From Deltaproteobacteria bacterium (GTDB lineage Bacteria > Desulfobacterota > Syntrophobacteria > Syntrophobacterales > Syntrophobacteraceae): a stretch of 64,000 bases of DNA. The notes below the pieces were generated by a model, which ran no database searches, had not been told where the DNA came from, and saw nothing but the letters and a program-made list of their open reading frames with translations. Shown here piece after piece: positions 8,436 through 17,177 of this stretch; within the stretch, counting starts at the first letter, position 1; the number at the start of each line of letters is the position of its first letter. The translations under genes were made by a program, and so were the position numbers. The stretch covers positions 1 through 64,000 of the forward strand of contig JAJYDE010000001.1 in NCBI GenBank assembly GCA_021777755.1. Reading direction: 5' to 3'.

Positions 8436-10376
8436 TCAATTCGAGAACATCCATCTCTCGGCCCACATCTGCACATTCAGGAGCATCCAGATCCTTTCGG
8501 CCCGCCCCCCCTCCTGCCCGTAGAACCGCTTCAACTCGTCGGCAACGAATTTCGGGTCGAAAAGCCCCGTCCGAATCACCCTGTGGGGAGCGAGAGTGTC
8601 TAGCGCCACTGGTTTCCACGCGCCGCGCAGCCAGTAGTAGAGCGGAATAACGAAGCCGCGCTTGGGCTTGTCGAGAACTTCGCGATCGATCCACCTCTGC
8701 GCCAAGGTGCGAAGCAATTTCTTATGCTCGCCGCCGCTGTAAAGAAAGTCAACGGGCAGCCTGAATGCGAATTCCGCAATTCGATGGTCGAGCATAGGGT
8801 CACGACATTCCAGAGAGGCCGCCATAGACGCACGGTCGACCTTGACCAGAATGTCGTCTCTGAGGTATGTGGTGAAATCGGTACGCATCATCGCATCGAG
8901 CAACCCGTTATCGCGCCTCATGAAATTGCTGGCTGCCAGCTTTGTGCCGGAAATCGGATCACCCTGGGAGCCGGGCAGTGCGGCCGCGATTTCTTCCGGT
9001 TGGAAGGCAAACTCATGCATGCGTTGCAGAACATCGGCTGCCGAAGTGGACCCAAGGACCCGGATCATTTTTTCGTAACGAGCCGTGACCTGCGGGGCAT
9101 AAGAATTGCCCGACTCTCGGATCGACTTGAAATATAGGAGCGGACGATAAAGTGGCAGCCTGCGCAGCACCGAGGCCAGCAAGTGTCGAGCCGTGAACGG
9201 AATGCCCTCGACGAGGGCCGCTCGACCAGCATAGGAGCCATAGCTTTCGTAGCCGCAAAACTGTTCGTCTCCGCCGTCGGCCGAAAGGGCGACCTTGACG
9301 TTTTGGCGCGCCAACCGTGACAAAATGAAGGTTGGAATGCCCGATGTATCGCCAAAGGGCTCATCGAAGATTTCTACAAACTTTGCCAGGATATCCTGGG
9401 CTTCCAGGGGACTGACGTAATGAGACAAGTGGCGCACGCCCAGCGACTCGGCGATGGCTCGGGCCCTTGGGGCCTCGTCGTATTCCTTATCCGAAAAACC
9501 AATCGTGATACTCTGGACATCGGCGCCGATGCGCTTTTTTAACACCGCGGCCACCAGCGACGAATCGACTCCCCCGGATTGGAAAAGTCCAACTGGCACA
9601 TCGGCGACCAGACGATATCCGAACGCGCTTTCGCAAATGGAGAGCAGTTCCTCGACGGCTTCGTCGAAATTACCCTGGTACGAACCACGTTCGATTTCGT
9701 CGAGGCTCCAGTACCTGTGAAGCTCTGATGCTCCCGAGGCCCGGACCGTCAGGTAATGCCCGGCCGGGAGCCGAAGAGCATCTGCGAAGGGAGTCTCCGT
9801 GCCTATGGCATATCCGGTTACCATCGCCTGGCCGATTCCCCTCAAATTCACTTTTCTTATGAAGTCGGGGTTGGCAAGCAGACCCTTCAGTTCCGAGGCA
9901 AACAACAGCCGCGAAGAATTTAGTGAATAATAGAGCGGCTTGATTCCGATTCGGTCCCTGCAGAGCGTGACCCTATGTTCCCGCTCATCCCAAAGGACGA
10001 AGGCGAACATTCCGATGAATTGTTTTAAGGCTTTTTCGATCCCCCACGCATCAACGGCTTCAACGAGGACCTCGGTATCTGTCTCCGTGCGAAACACCCG
10101 CCCTTCGGACTGGAGTTGCGCGCGGATCTCCCGGTAGTTGTAGATCTCGCCGTTGTAGACCACGGCCAATGAGCCGGCGGCATTCCAGATAGGCTGCCTT
10201 CCGGCCTCCGACAAATCTATTATGGACAACCGGCGATGACCGAGCCCTATAGTTCCGCTACAGTACAGGCCTTCGGCATCTGGGCCCCGGTGTGCGATGG
10301 CGTCGGTCATTTTCACCACATGCGCGGCATCGACCAACCGGCCATCGAACCTAAACTCTCCTGCGATACCGCACAT
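8436..10376 (-). CDS. asnB: AsnB-like glutamine-dependent amidotransferase
   Basis: 646 residues starting at MCGIAGEF, which places the catalytic Cys of the class II glutaminase domain at position 2 after Met removal. AHRGPDAEG and NGEIYNYRE complete the glutaminase site. The ATP-pyrophosphatase motif SGGVDSS is at residues 267-273, followed by SADGGDEQFCGY and a C-terminal KVDRASMAASLECRDP segment. Asparagine synthase B converts aspartate and glutamine to asparagine. Homologues inside O-antigen/capsule loci are often thought to amidate sugar carboxylates such as uronic acids, which I consider likely here. It overlaps the upstream glycosyltransferase gene by 26 bases, indicating translational coupling. 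Confidence 0.88.
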   Translation of the reverse strand: MCGIAGEFRFDGRLVDAAHVVKMTDAIAHRGPDAEGLYCSGTIGLGHRRLSIIDLSEAGRQPIWNAAGSLAVVYNGEIYNYREIRAQLQSEGRVFRTETDTEVLVEAVDAWGIEKALKQFIGMFAFVLWDEREHRVTLCRDRIGIKPLYYSLNSSRLLFASELKGLLANPDFIRKVNLRGIGQAMVTGYAIGTETPFADALRLPAGHYLTVRASGASELHRYWSLDEIERGSYQGNFDEAVEELLSICESAFGYRLVADVPVGLFQSGGVDSSLVAAVLKKRIGADVQSITIGFSDKEYDEAPRARAIAESLGVRHLSHYVSPLEAQDILAKFVEIFDEPFGDTSGIPTFILSRLARQNVKVALSADGGDEQFCGYESYGSYAGRAALVEGIPFTARHLLASVLRRLPLYRPLLYFKSIRESGNSYAPQVTARYEKMIRVLGSTSAADVLQRMHEFAFQPEEIAAALPGSQGDPISGTKLAASNFMRRDNGLLDAMMRTDFTTYLRDDILVKVDRASMAASLECRDPMLDHRIAEFAFRLPVDFLYSGGEHKKLLRTLAQRWIDREVLDKPKRGFVIPLYYWLRGAWKPVALDTLAPHRVIRTGLFDPKFVADELKRFYGQEGGRAERIWMLLNVQMWAERWMFSN

Positions 10377-11586
10377 TGCCGCCCTCCGCCGTTTTGCGCT
10401 CACCGGAGCGAACCATGCCCGCCAGCATCTGCTCCAGCTCAAAAACTTTGTCCTCGACGACGTACTCGTTTGCGATGGTTTCAGCCGCGGCTTTTCCCAA
10501 TGAACTGCGCAGGGATTCATCTTCAAGCAGGCGGTCGAGCGCGGCCGCAAGCTCTTCAACATCTCCCGGCTCAACGAGAAGACCGTTTAGGCCATGTCGT
10601 ATAACTTCGCGTGAGCACCCCACGCGGGAAGCTATTACCGGTTTCCCCAGAGCCATGGCTTCCAGCACGACCCTTGGCATGCCCTCGGTCAAGGAGGGAT
10701 GCACAAGCACATCCATGGCGCTCAGCAACCTCAGGGCATCAGTGCGATAGCCGGTAAAGCGCACATTGTCCGCCATGCCCCGTTGGGTTACGAGCGATTC
10801 CAGATGTTTTCGATAATTGCTGAAATCATCCGTAAGCTGATCGCCGACAATCCACAAACGCACATTGGCGAGATTGCCGGAAAGGCGCGCGAGGGCCTCG
10901 ATGACCAGATGCACACCTTTTTCAGGGTTCAAAAAGCCGAGCACGATGATATTGACCTTGGTAACGTCGATACCCAGAGATTCGGTCGATACCGATTGGG
11001 TTTGCAAATTGCGAAATATTGGTAAATCCACTCCGCTCTGCACAACCCCGAGTTTTCGCCGGAAAATGCGTCGCAGGACAGGATACCTGTCGTCCCGGTT
11101 TGCGCCGCATTGGAAGACGATGCGGGTGGCCAAGGTGAAAGCCATGGCGTCGAGGACAGGGTTATTAAGCCTGCCGTTGACGAAGAAAAGAACTGGCCGC
11201 CGACACAGACGCGCGGCCAAACCAATCGACAGCATGGCCCTCAGGGAGCAGCAGTAGACCGCGTCAATATTTCTGGAGCGCATAAAACGATTGAGATCAA
11301 AGCTCTGCAAAATCAAATCGCACACCGCCCGGAGGCGGCCTAACGGACCTCTTTTGAGCAGCGCGCCTCCGTAGGCGCGCAAAGATTGTCGTGGTTCGAT
11401 TACCTCGACCCGGATGTCGGGATTTACTTCGGCGTTAAGCGCTTCGACCTTGTGGGGCAGGACCAGCAGAGGCGTGAAGCGCGACCGGTCAAGATACTTG
11501 AGCAAGTAGAGTATGGTTCGGACTTCGCCTCCAAATTTCTCAAACACGTAACTTTCATAAATCATCAAACGGATAGGTGAACTCAT
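10351..11586 (-). CDS. Glycosyltransferase family 4
   Basis: About 411 residues. The start at 11586 (MSSPIRLMIYES) has GAGAGG just upstream; a start at 11610 is also possible. The N-terminal domain opens with a KFGGEVRTILYLLKYL donor/acceptor loop. The C-terminal domain carries IIVLGFLNPEKGVHLVIEAL and the GT4 signature SLTEGMPRVVLEAMALGKPVIAS with GLLVEPGD. It should add one sugar of the repeat unit. It is 7 bases downstream of the GT2 gene and overlaps the AsnB-like gene. Confidence 0.87.
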   Translation of the reverse strand: MSSPIRLMIYESYVFEKFGGEVRTILYLLKYLDRSRFTPLLVLPHKVEALNAEVNPDIRVEVIEPRQSLRAYGGALLKRGPLGRLRAVCDLILQSFDLNRFMRSRNIDAVYCCSLRAMLSIGLAARLCRRPVLFFVNGRLNNPVLDAMAFTLATRIVFQCGANRDDRYPVLRRIFRRKLGVVQSGVDLPIFRNLQTQSVSTESLGIDVTKVNIIVLGFLNPEKGVHLVIEALARLSGNLANVRLWIVGDQLTDDFSNYRKHLESLVTQRGMADNVRFTGYRTDALRLLSAMDVLVHPSLTEGMPRVVLEAMALGKPVIASRVGCSREVIRHGLNGLLVEPGDVEELAAALDRLLEDESLRSSLGKAAAETIANEYVVEDKVFELEQMLAGMVRSGERKTAEGGNVRYRRRV

Positions 11587-11593
11587 AGGCCTC

Positions 11594-12559
11594 TCATACA
11601 TATTCCACAAAACCCTGAATCACTTTCCCGCGCAAAATGCAAGCGAGACGGGGAAAATGACGCTGGGCAAATCGATAGACAGTCCCGTTGGCCCAAAGCA
11701 CCGTAGGGTCGCTAAAGACCCCCCTCAGCACCGATTTTACACCCTCAGGAATCGAGCCGGTTCTCATCGTTCCGATTCCATGTTCAATTCTAGATATCGA
11801 CCGCACCCGCCGGTTCAAACGACGGGCTTTCGAACTGAGCGGCAGCGTTTGCGCGGCATGCTCAAAATGAGCAAGAGCTTCTCCGCCAAAGACGCTGCTA
11901 TACTTCTTGTCGCGGGTCATGCTTGTTGACACGACCCGCATATCACAGAGAAAGTCGTCGATTATCGCCAAGCTAGAACGTCGGGCCAGTTCAATTATCA
12001 ATCCGAAATCCTGTGAATAGATCACATGCTCGGGATACCCGCCAGCCTCCAGGGCCCTCAGTCTGCGGTACATCACCGAAGAATGCACCATCGGGTTGGT
12101 CCATCCAAGACTGTCACGCAAGGCGACAGGATCGACCGGAGGTTTCCATTTGGCGATTACACTCGATTTTTCATCAATGTATTTGACCCATGAACCGACA
12201 AGGGCGACTTCAGGGTGCTTGTCAAGAAAGGACGACTGTCGCTCCAGGCGAGGTGGGTGTGAGATATCGTCTGCATCGAGCACCGCGACGTATTCCCCTC
12301 TGGCCTGGCTGAACGCGTAGCGAAGCGCGGGGGTGCGACCGATGTTTTTCTGAAATAGGAATGTCCGAACCCTGGGATCGGAATATTTTCTCAAGATAGA
12401 CAAGGATTGATCCGTCGAACCATTTTCTATTGCAATCAACTCCCAATCGGAGAAAGTCTGGGCGAAAAGGCTGTCGATGCTTTCCCTGAGGTATGGAGCC
12501 GCATTGAAAATTGTCATCAGGACTGACACGTGAGGACCGGAAGATAAAGTCATATTCAT
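11594..12559 (-). CDS. Glycosyltransferase family 2
   Basis: About 321 residues with a GT-A fold: VSVLMTIFNAAPYLRESI at the N-terminus, ENGSTDQS nucleotide-binding loop, and the metal-binding AVLDADDISHPPRLERQ (DxD-type). WTNPMVHSSVMYRR is near the acceptor region. It transfers a sugar to the growing oligosaccharide. It is the only intact member of a small family: decayed copies occur at 15966-16363 and 18300-18405. Confidence 0.88.
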   Translation of the reverse strand: MNMTLSSGPHVSVLMTIFNAAPYLRESIDSLFAQTFSDWELIAIENGSTDQSLSILRKYSDPRVRTFLFQKNIGRTPALRYAFSQARGEYVAVLDADDISHPPRLERQSSFLDKHPEVALVGSWVKYIDEKSSVIAKWKPPVDPVALRDSLGWTNPMVHSSVMYRRLRALEAGGYPEHVIYSQDFGLIIELARRSSLAIIDDFLCDMRVVSTSMTRDKKYSSVFGGEALAHFEHAAQTLPLSSKARRLNRRVRSISRIEHGIGTMRTGSIPEGVKSVLRGVFSDPTVLWANGTVYRFAQRHFPRLACILRGKVIQGFVEYV

Positions 12560-12634
12560 ATTGGAGCCTAAGTGTTGGTGTTGATGAACTGAAACGCTTG
12601 AAGAATGAAAAATCTGAGCATGCTTCCTGGGAGG

Positions 12635-13576
12635 CTAGCAAAACCACTGTTTAGAGCATAAAAGCAACTGATCGATTTCCGCCAAAGGATCCGCATCGGA
12701 CCGAAAGCCAGTTTGAAGGAGTCTGTCAATACAGTAGTCAAGTCCGGCAGTAATTTCACAGTTCGCAGGCATCACTCTGCTAAGTTCCGGCTTAAACCCC
12801 ATGGAGGCTTCACATCGGCTCCGGACAAGACACGCCATCTCCCACACTGTCGGCGCCCACCGACCGCCAACGTTGAACATATCTTCACCCAGCCGCTCTG
12901 CGGGTAAATGAAGCAAATGGCTGATAGCGTTGCAGGCATCTGCCATGGAGATAAAATCCCTCCTCTGCAGCCCCGAGGAATTGAGCACCATCTTTGAAGT
13001 CGTCAACGCCTGCCGACAGAGATCGTTGACCAGTAACGTCCAGCAGTCGGCGCTCTTGTGCGCCGGTGCTCCAAAAGAATTGGAAAGCCGGATAACAACC
13101 CCTTCTATTATGCCGCGCCGATTTGAGAACCGTACTGCGTCCTCCCCTGCTCGGTGGCTTGCGGCATATGGATGCAGATTCTTCGGGCAGGTTTTTTCCG
13201 TGATGGCGCCAGTCAAAGGGCTATCATATACATGAGCGGTGGAAACGTAGATGAACCGTAATGCCCTTTGCAGGCAAGCCGCTTCCAATAAGCGCGATGT
13301 GGCCACACCGTTGAATGCCAGCGCCGCAACCGGATCAGCCGCGCAAGCTTGGGCATTCATGCCGGCCGTGTGTATTACCGCGTCCATACCGTCACATATG
13401 TCTCTCAAAGCCTCGCGGCTATCCCACTGGCACCTGACAACACCAGCCTGGGGCAACCAATCCGGAGGACCGGTCTTGCGTCGAGTTCCCAACACAACCG
13501 TGTGGCCCAACCCGCAGAGATGCTGCGCCAAGCGACCTCCCACATAGCCCAGTCCGCCGGTAACAAGAATGTTCAT
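12635..13576 (-). CDS. NAD-dependent sugar epimerase/dehydratase (extended SDR) with YxxxH
   Basis: 313 residues from MNILVTGGLGYVGGR at 13576, four bases after the RfbF stop. TGGxGYxG is the NAD(P)-binding loop, YVSTAHVYDS the Ser/Thr catalytic region, and QRRDFISMADAC a substrate-side segment. The catalytic motif reads PYAASHRAGE: the usual YxxxK Lys is His (codon CAC), which is unusual and could change or abolish oxidoreductase chemistry. Directly after RfbF/RfbG, it is the natural candidate for the 4-keto-reductase of a CDP-6-deoxyhexose branch; an epimerase is the alternative. Confidence 0.78.
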   Translation of the reverse strand: MNILVTGGLGYVGGRLAQHLCGLGHTVVLGTRRKTGPPDWLPQAGVVRCQWDSREALRDICDGMDAVIHTAGMNAQACAADPVAALAFNGVATSRLLEAACLQRALRFIYVSTAHVYDSPLTGAITEKTCPKNLHPYAASHRAGEDAVRFSNRRGIIEGVVIRLSNSFGAPAHKSADCWTLLVNDLCRQALTTSKMVLNSSGLQRRDFISMADACNAISHLLHLPAERLGEDMFNVGGRWAPTVWEMACLVRSRCEASMGFKPELSRVMPANCEITAGLDYCIDRLLQTGFRSDADPLAEIDQLLLCSKQWFC

Positions 13577-13580
13577 GGCA

Positions 13581-14351
13581 TCAGTCCGGTTTTTTCCAAG
13601 GCGCATTGCCTTTGGCCCACATCGACTCCAGCAGATTATGGTCCCGCTTGGTATCCATGCACTGCCAGAAGCCGTCATGTTTGTAAGCCATCAATTGTTT
13701 CATCGATACGGCCCGCTCCAGTGGTTCTCGCTCCAACATAGTGGCGTCGCCATCAATCAGATCAAAGAAACCGGGTTCGATCACGAAGTAGCCGCCGTTT
13801 ATCCATCCTTGACCCAGTTGCGGCTTTTCCTGGAAGGCGGTGACAAAGTCGCCGTTCATCTGCAATTCACCAAATCGCGCACTGGGATGCACCGCGGTGA
13901 CCGTCACCAGCTTGCCGTGACTTTTGTGGAACGAAAGCAGGGCTTCGAGATCAATATCGGCCACCCCGTCTCCGTAGGTGAGCATACAGGTCTCATCGCC
14001 GATAAAGGGTTGCATGCGCTTCACCCGCCCTCCTGTCATGGAGTTGAGGCCCGTATCCACCAGCGTCACACGCCAGTCATTCGAGTGAGTATAGTGGTTG
14101 ATTAATTTCCCGGAACCGAGTTCTACGGTGAAGCTTGAATTTATGGCATGGTAATGCAAGAAAAATTCCTTCACCACCTCCGCCTTGTAACCCAAGGCGA
14201 TTAAAAAATCCTTATGACCGAAATACGAGTAGGTGTTCATGATATGCCAAAGAATAGGCTTGCCGCCCACCGGCACCATGGGCTTGGGAATCGAGTCGGT
14301 ATATTCGGCGATGCGCGTGCCAAGGCCGCCGGCAAGTAGGATTACTTTCAT
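13581..14351 (-). CDS. rfbF: Glucose-1-phosphate cytidylyltransferase
   Basis: 256 residues. Makes CDP-glucose from CTP and glucose-1-phosphate, the first step of CDP-6-deoxyhexose synthesis. MKVILLAGGLGTRIAEYT is the nucleotide-binding signature, with PKPMVPVGGKPILWHIM right after, then the family-typical YSYFGHKDFLIALGYKAEV. LTYGDGVADIDLEALL is the metal/sugar site. The ATG overlaps the stop of the RmlC-like gene (ATGA). RfbG lies two genes upstream, confirming the pathway. Confidence 0.93.
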   Translation of the reverse strand: MKVILLAGGLGTRIAEYTDSIPKPMVPVGGKPILWHIMNTYSYFGHKDFLIALGYKAEVVKEFFLHYHAINSSFTVELGSGKLINHYTHSNDWRVTLVDTGLNSMTGGRVKRMQPFIGDETCMLTYGDGVADIDLEALLSFHKSHGKLVTVTAVHPSARFGELQMNGDFVTAFQEKPQLGQGWINGGYFVIEPGFFDLIDGDATMLEREPLERAVSMKQLMAYKHDGFWQCMDTKRDHNLLESMWAKGNAPWKKPD

Positions 14352-14791
14352 GTTGGTCGCTGACTCCAATCAAAAGGGACCTCGTTTATTTCTCTACGGG
14401 CTACTTCACCAGGGTCGTGGGCAATGTTCGCCAAATTAAGCAGAAGACTGTGCGGCTCCGCCAATCCTTGAAAACCGAACCATATCCCCGGCGGTACGGT
14501 TATCCTCCCGTAGTGAGAAGCGCCTATCACTTCTTCACGAAATGACGGTTGCGAAGCAGGTGCAAAGAATACGAACCGCACTTCCCCCAAGGGTACAATC
14601 AAATTGAGAGTCATTTGGCTGTGTTGTTTCCACGCCTTCACCGCCCCGGATTCCACCAAAGAAAAATAGGCTTCGCCAAAGCCATTATAGCCGATGTCGC
14701 CAGCTTTCATTGCGTGCATAACATCCCCCCCGGCTGTGGGGATTCGCGCCAGCAAAGTCACCTGGATTTGATTCAGGATATTTGTGCCCAT
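14348..14791 (-). CDS. RmlC-like (dTDP-4-dehydrorhamnose 3,5-epimerase family) cupin
   Basis: About 147 residues from the ATG at 14791, overlapping the end of rfbG by 19 bases. It resembles the RmlC-type sugar epimerase cupins: GEAYFSLVESGAVKAWKQH, then NLIVPLGEVRFVFFAP, and the rim segment ITVPPGIWFGFQGL. RmlC-type enzymes epimerise C3 and/or C5 of 4-keto-6-deoxy sugars. Between RfbG and RfbF it probably acts on CDP-4-keto-6-deoxyglucose. The RmlC RGLHY catalytic segment is not conserved, so specificity is uncertain. Confidence 0.75.
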   Translation of the reverse strand: MGTNILNQIQVTLLARIPTAGGDVMHAMKAGDIGYNGFGEAYFSLVESGAVKAWKQHSQMTLNLIVPLGEVRFVFFAPASQPSFREEVIGASHYGRITVPPGIWFGFQGLAEPHSLLLNLANIAHDPGEVARREINEVPFDWSQRPT

Positions 14792-15900
14792 TTTAGCCCT
14801 TTCTTTCTCGCGAATGCAGTGTAATCTGCAATCTGCGACTTTGTGAAATCCAGGATTGAGGGACACTCCTGTTGGTAATAGTATCTATACCATTCTGTAG
14901 TGAACTGTACGGTCTGATCGAAATTCAAAGCCGCCTGCCACTGTAGCTGGTGTAGAGCTTTATCGCAATTGAGCATGAGCAAACTGGACTCGTAGGGTCC
15001 ATTGTACTCATCAGAGATATCCCGCCATTGAACCTGCTCCCAATATCGACTCATGTTCTGCACCAACTCCAGGACTGTGTGGTTCTGTTGGGTGGGCGGT
15101 CCGAAGTTGAAGGTTTCCCCATGCAGCTCCGGCCTCATATCCAACTGTGCCCCCAACAGGAGGTACCCGCTCAAAGGTTCAAGGACATGCTGCCAAGGGC
15201 GAATTGCCTGTGGACTGCGCAGTTCGACAATTTCATTGCGTGACCAAGCCCGCATGCAATCGGGTATGATTCGATCAAGTGCCCAATCCCCACCGCCAAT
15301 CACATTGCCAGCGCGCGCCACCCCTATACGAACCTGCGACTCGTCATCATTGAAATAGGATTTGACATAGGAACGAATGGCAATTTCGGCCGCGCCTTTG
15401 GATGCACTGTAGGGATCGGGCCCTCCCAACGCGTCGGTTTCGCGGTAACCCCAAACCCACTCAAGATTGTCATAGCACTTGTCGCTGGTGATCAGTACGG
15501 CCCTACACGGCTTGGTCATCGTCCGCAACGCCTCGAGCAAATGGATTGTCCCCATGATATTGGTTTCGTAAGTTTCCACCGGATTTTGGTAAGCTCTTCG
15601 TACCAGCGGCTGCGCTGCAAGGTGAAAGACAAAGTCGGGCTGTATGTCCCGCATCGCCTCTTGCAGTTCTTGGCGATCGCGGATGTCCATACGATGATCG
15701 TCAACCACGCCTGCAAGACCGGCCGCCTCAAAAAATGAGGGCTGCGAGGGCGGGTCCATGGCTATTCCCGCCACCTTCGCCCCCAAGGCCGACAACCAAG
15801 TCGCAAGCCAGCTGCCCTTGAAGCCTGTATGGCCGGTGATTAGGACGTTTTTTCCACTATAGAGCTTGAACATGTAATCAACCCCAAACCCATCGTGCAT
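14773..15900 (-). CDS. rfbG: CDP-glucose 4,6-dehydratase
   Basis: 375 residues from the ATG at 15900, chosen because GGAGG lies five bases upstream. The protein has NVLITGHTGFKGSWLATWL (NAD-binding, characteristic of RfbG), HLAAQPLVRRAYQNP, VLITSDKCYDN and the catalytic PYSASKGAAE (YxxxK). It converts CDP-glucose to CDP-4-keto-6-deoxyglucose. It starts the CDP-sugar block RfbG, RmlC-like, RfbF, SDR, all overlapping or within four bases. No RfbH dehydrase is present in this block. Confidence 0.93.
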   Translation of the reverse strand: MHDGFGVDYMFKLYSGKNVLITGHTGFKGSWLATWLSALGAKVAGIAMDPPSQPSFFEAAGLAGVVDDHRMDIRDRQELQEAMRDIQPDFVFHLAAQPLVRRAYQNPVETYETNIMGTIHLLEALRTMTKPCRAVLITSDKCYDNLEWVWGYRETDALGGPDPYSASKGAAEIAIRSYVKSYFNDDESQVRIGVARAGNVIGGGDWALDRIIPDCMRAWSRNEIVELRSPQAIRPWQHVLEPLSGYLLLGAQLDMRPELHGETFNFGPPTQQNHTVLELVQNMSRYWEQVQWRDISDEYNGPYESSLLMLNCDKALHQLQWQAALNFDQTVQFTTEWYRYYYQQECPSILDFTKSQIADYTAFARKKGLKWAQIS

Positions 15901-15965
15901 CGGATCCTCCATTTCGGAACAATCACGTGAACCGGATCAACGATCAGGAAATTACCTTCCCAATG

Positions 15966-16363
15966 TTACAGCTTCAAGTACATTTGCCGGATTTGCGCGG
16001 CCAATTTCTCTTGCCTGATCCAGGCCAGGGGTTCCTGCGTTTTTTCAATTATCAATCCCAAATCCGGCGAACAGACAATATGTTCGGGATACCCGCCAGC
16101 CATGACCTGAGGTTTCCATTTGGCGACCATATATGACCCATGGGCAGACAAGGGCGACTTCAGGGTGTTTGTCAAAAAAGGACGACTGCCGCTCCAGGCG
16201 CGCGGTGGGTGGGAGATATCGTCGGCATCGAGCAACGCCGCGCATCTAAATCTGAGTAGGTCTGGGCGATAACGGAATTGATGATGTCGCGCAGATAGGA
16301 CTGTGCGTTGTAGACCCTCATGATCACGGAAACGCGAGGATTGGACAGCAATTCTTGATTCAT
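15966..16363 (-). pseudogene. Decayed glycosyltransferase family 2 gene
   Basis: A broken copy of the GT2 gene at 11594-12559. It begins MNQELLSNPRVSVIMRVYNA and QSYLRDIINSVIAQTYSD, then jumps straight to a DADDISHPPR segment in another frame. A second jump follows from VAKWKP to AGGYPEHIV...LGLIIE. Thus at least two internal deletions and a frameshift separate it from the intact paralogue. Confidence 0.85.
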
Positions 16364-16437
16364 GATCTCATCAAGACCTGCCAAAAGTTCTCAAACAGAC
16401 CCCGGTATTTAGGATAGCTCAGAAACCGCCGATGCGG

Positions 16438-17145
16438 TTAAATATCTTCCGTCCCCTGGGTGCAAACATTCTCGGTGGGGCTAACTTCACCGGTGGTGTA
16501 GAATTTTATGACACGGGCGGGATTCCCCGCGGCCAGGCAATTTGGTGGAATTGATCTGTTCACAACGCTCCCCGCTCCGATAACCGAATTGTCCCCGATA
16601 TGGACACTCTTAAAAATGATGCAGCCATTACAGACCCACACATTCTTCCCAATCTTGACCGGGCTGTCTCGTTCTTTGGGTATGTAACTCTGTCTTTGCC
16701 CAGGGGGCCAGGGGACATGGAAATCGGAATCTGAAATAGTGCCATGGGGCGCCACCTTCGTATTGTCCCCAATCTCGATTAGTGTCGACCGGCAGGTAAT
16801 TGAAGTTCAATAAATCCCCACGTTGGAGCCGATCCTGACTTGGGCTTCTTGGTAATGTGTGGGCAGTCTTATCGGGTGGTTCAGAGCTGCCGATGTGCTT
16901 TTCCGTGAAGATGAAATAAGACTAACCCCGTGACCAATCACGATGCGCCCGGCGGGAGAGCGAATCAACACCTTTCCATAGACCTGCCGGTTGCTTCCGC
17001 ACCTGCACCCGTGAAACTTGCACTATATCCGAAACCGCACCGTCGAAATGAACGTAATTACATGCATCCGGGCTTGATCAAGGGCCAAACGAACGGCACC
17101 CCCAAATCCGTACCCGGAGATCAGCTCCGGAATCCAATTAGGCAC
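16438..17145 (-). pseudogene. Nonsense-mutated hexapeptide acyltransferase copy
   Basis: A duplicate of the acyltransferase at 19652-20317, collinear over nearly its full length. Reading from the GTG at 17145, the frame is interrupted by TAG at 17025-17023, where the intact copy has CAG in a RIQCK context. It is interrupted again by TGA at 16809-16807, where the intact copy has GGA in NVGLNGTS. The last third remains open ([42 protein letters not shown]). Two point nonsense mutations make this a clear recent pseudogene. Confidence 0.92.
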
Positions 17146-17177
17146 AAATTAAATCCCCCGTGTTCCCTTTCAGGCCG

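Noticed and set aside
8161-8694. 177-codon minus-strand frame between AsnB and IS66
   Set aside because: Out of frame with both the AsnB end and the zinc-ribbon fragment, and protein composition is not meaningful.
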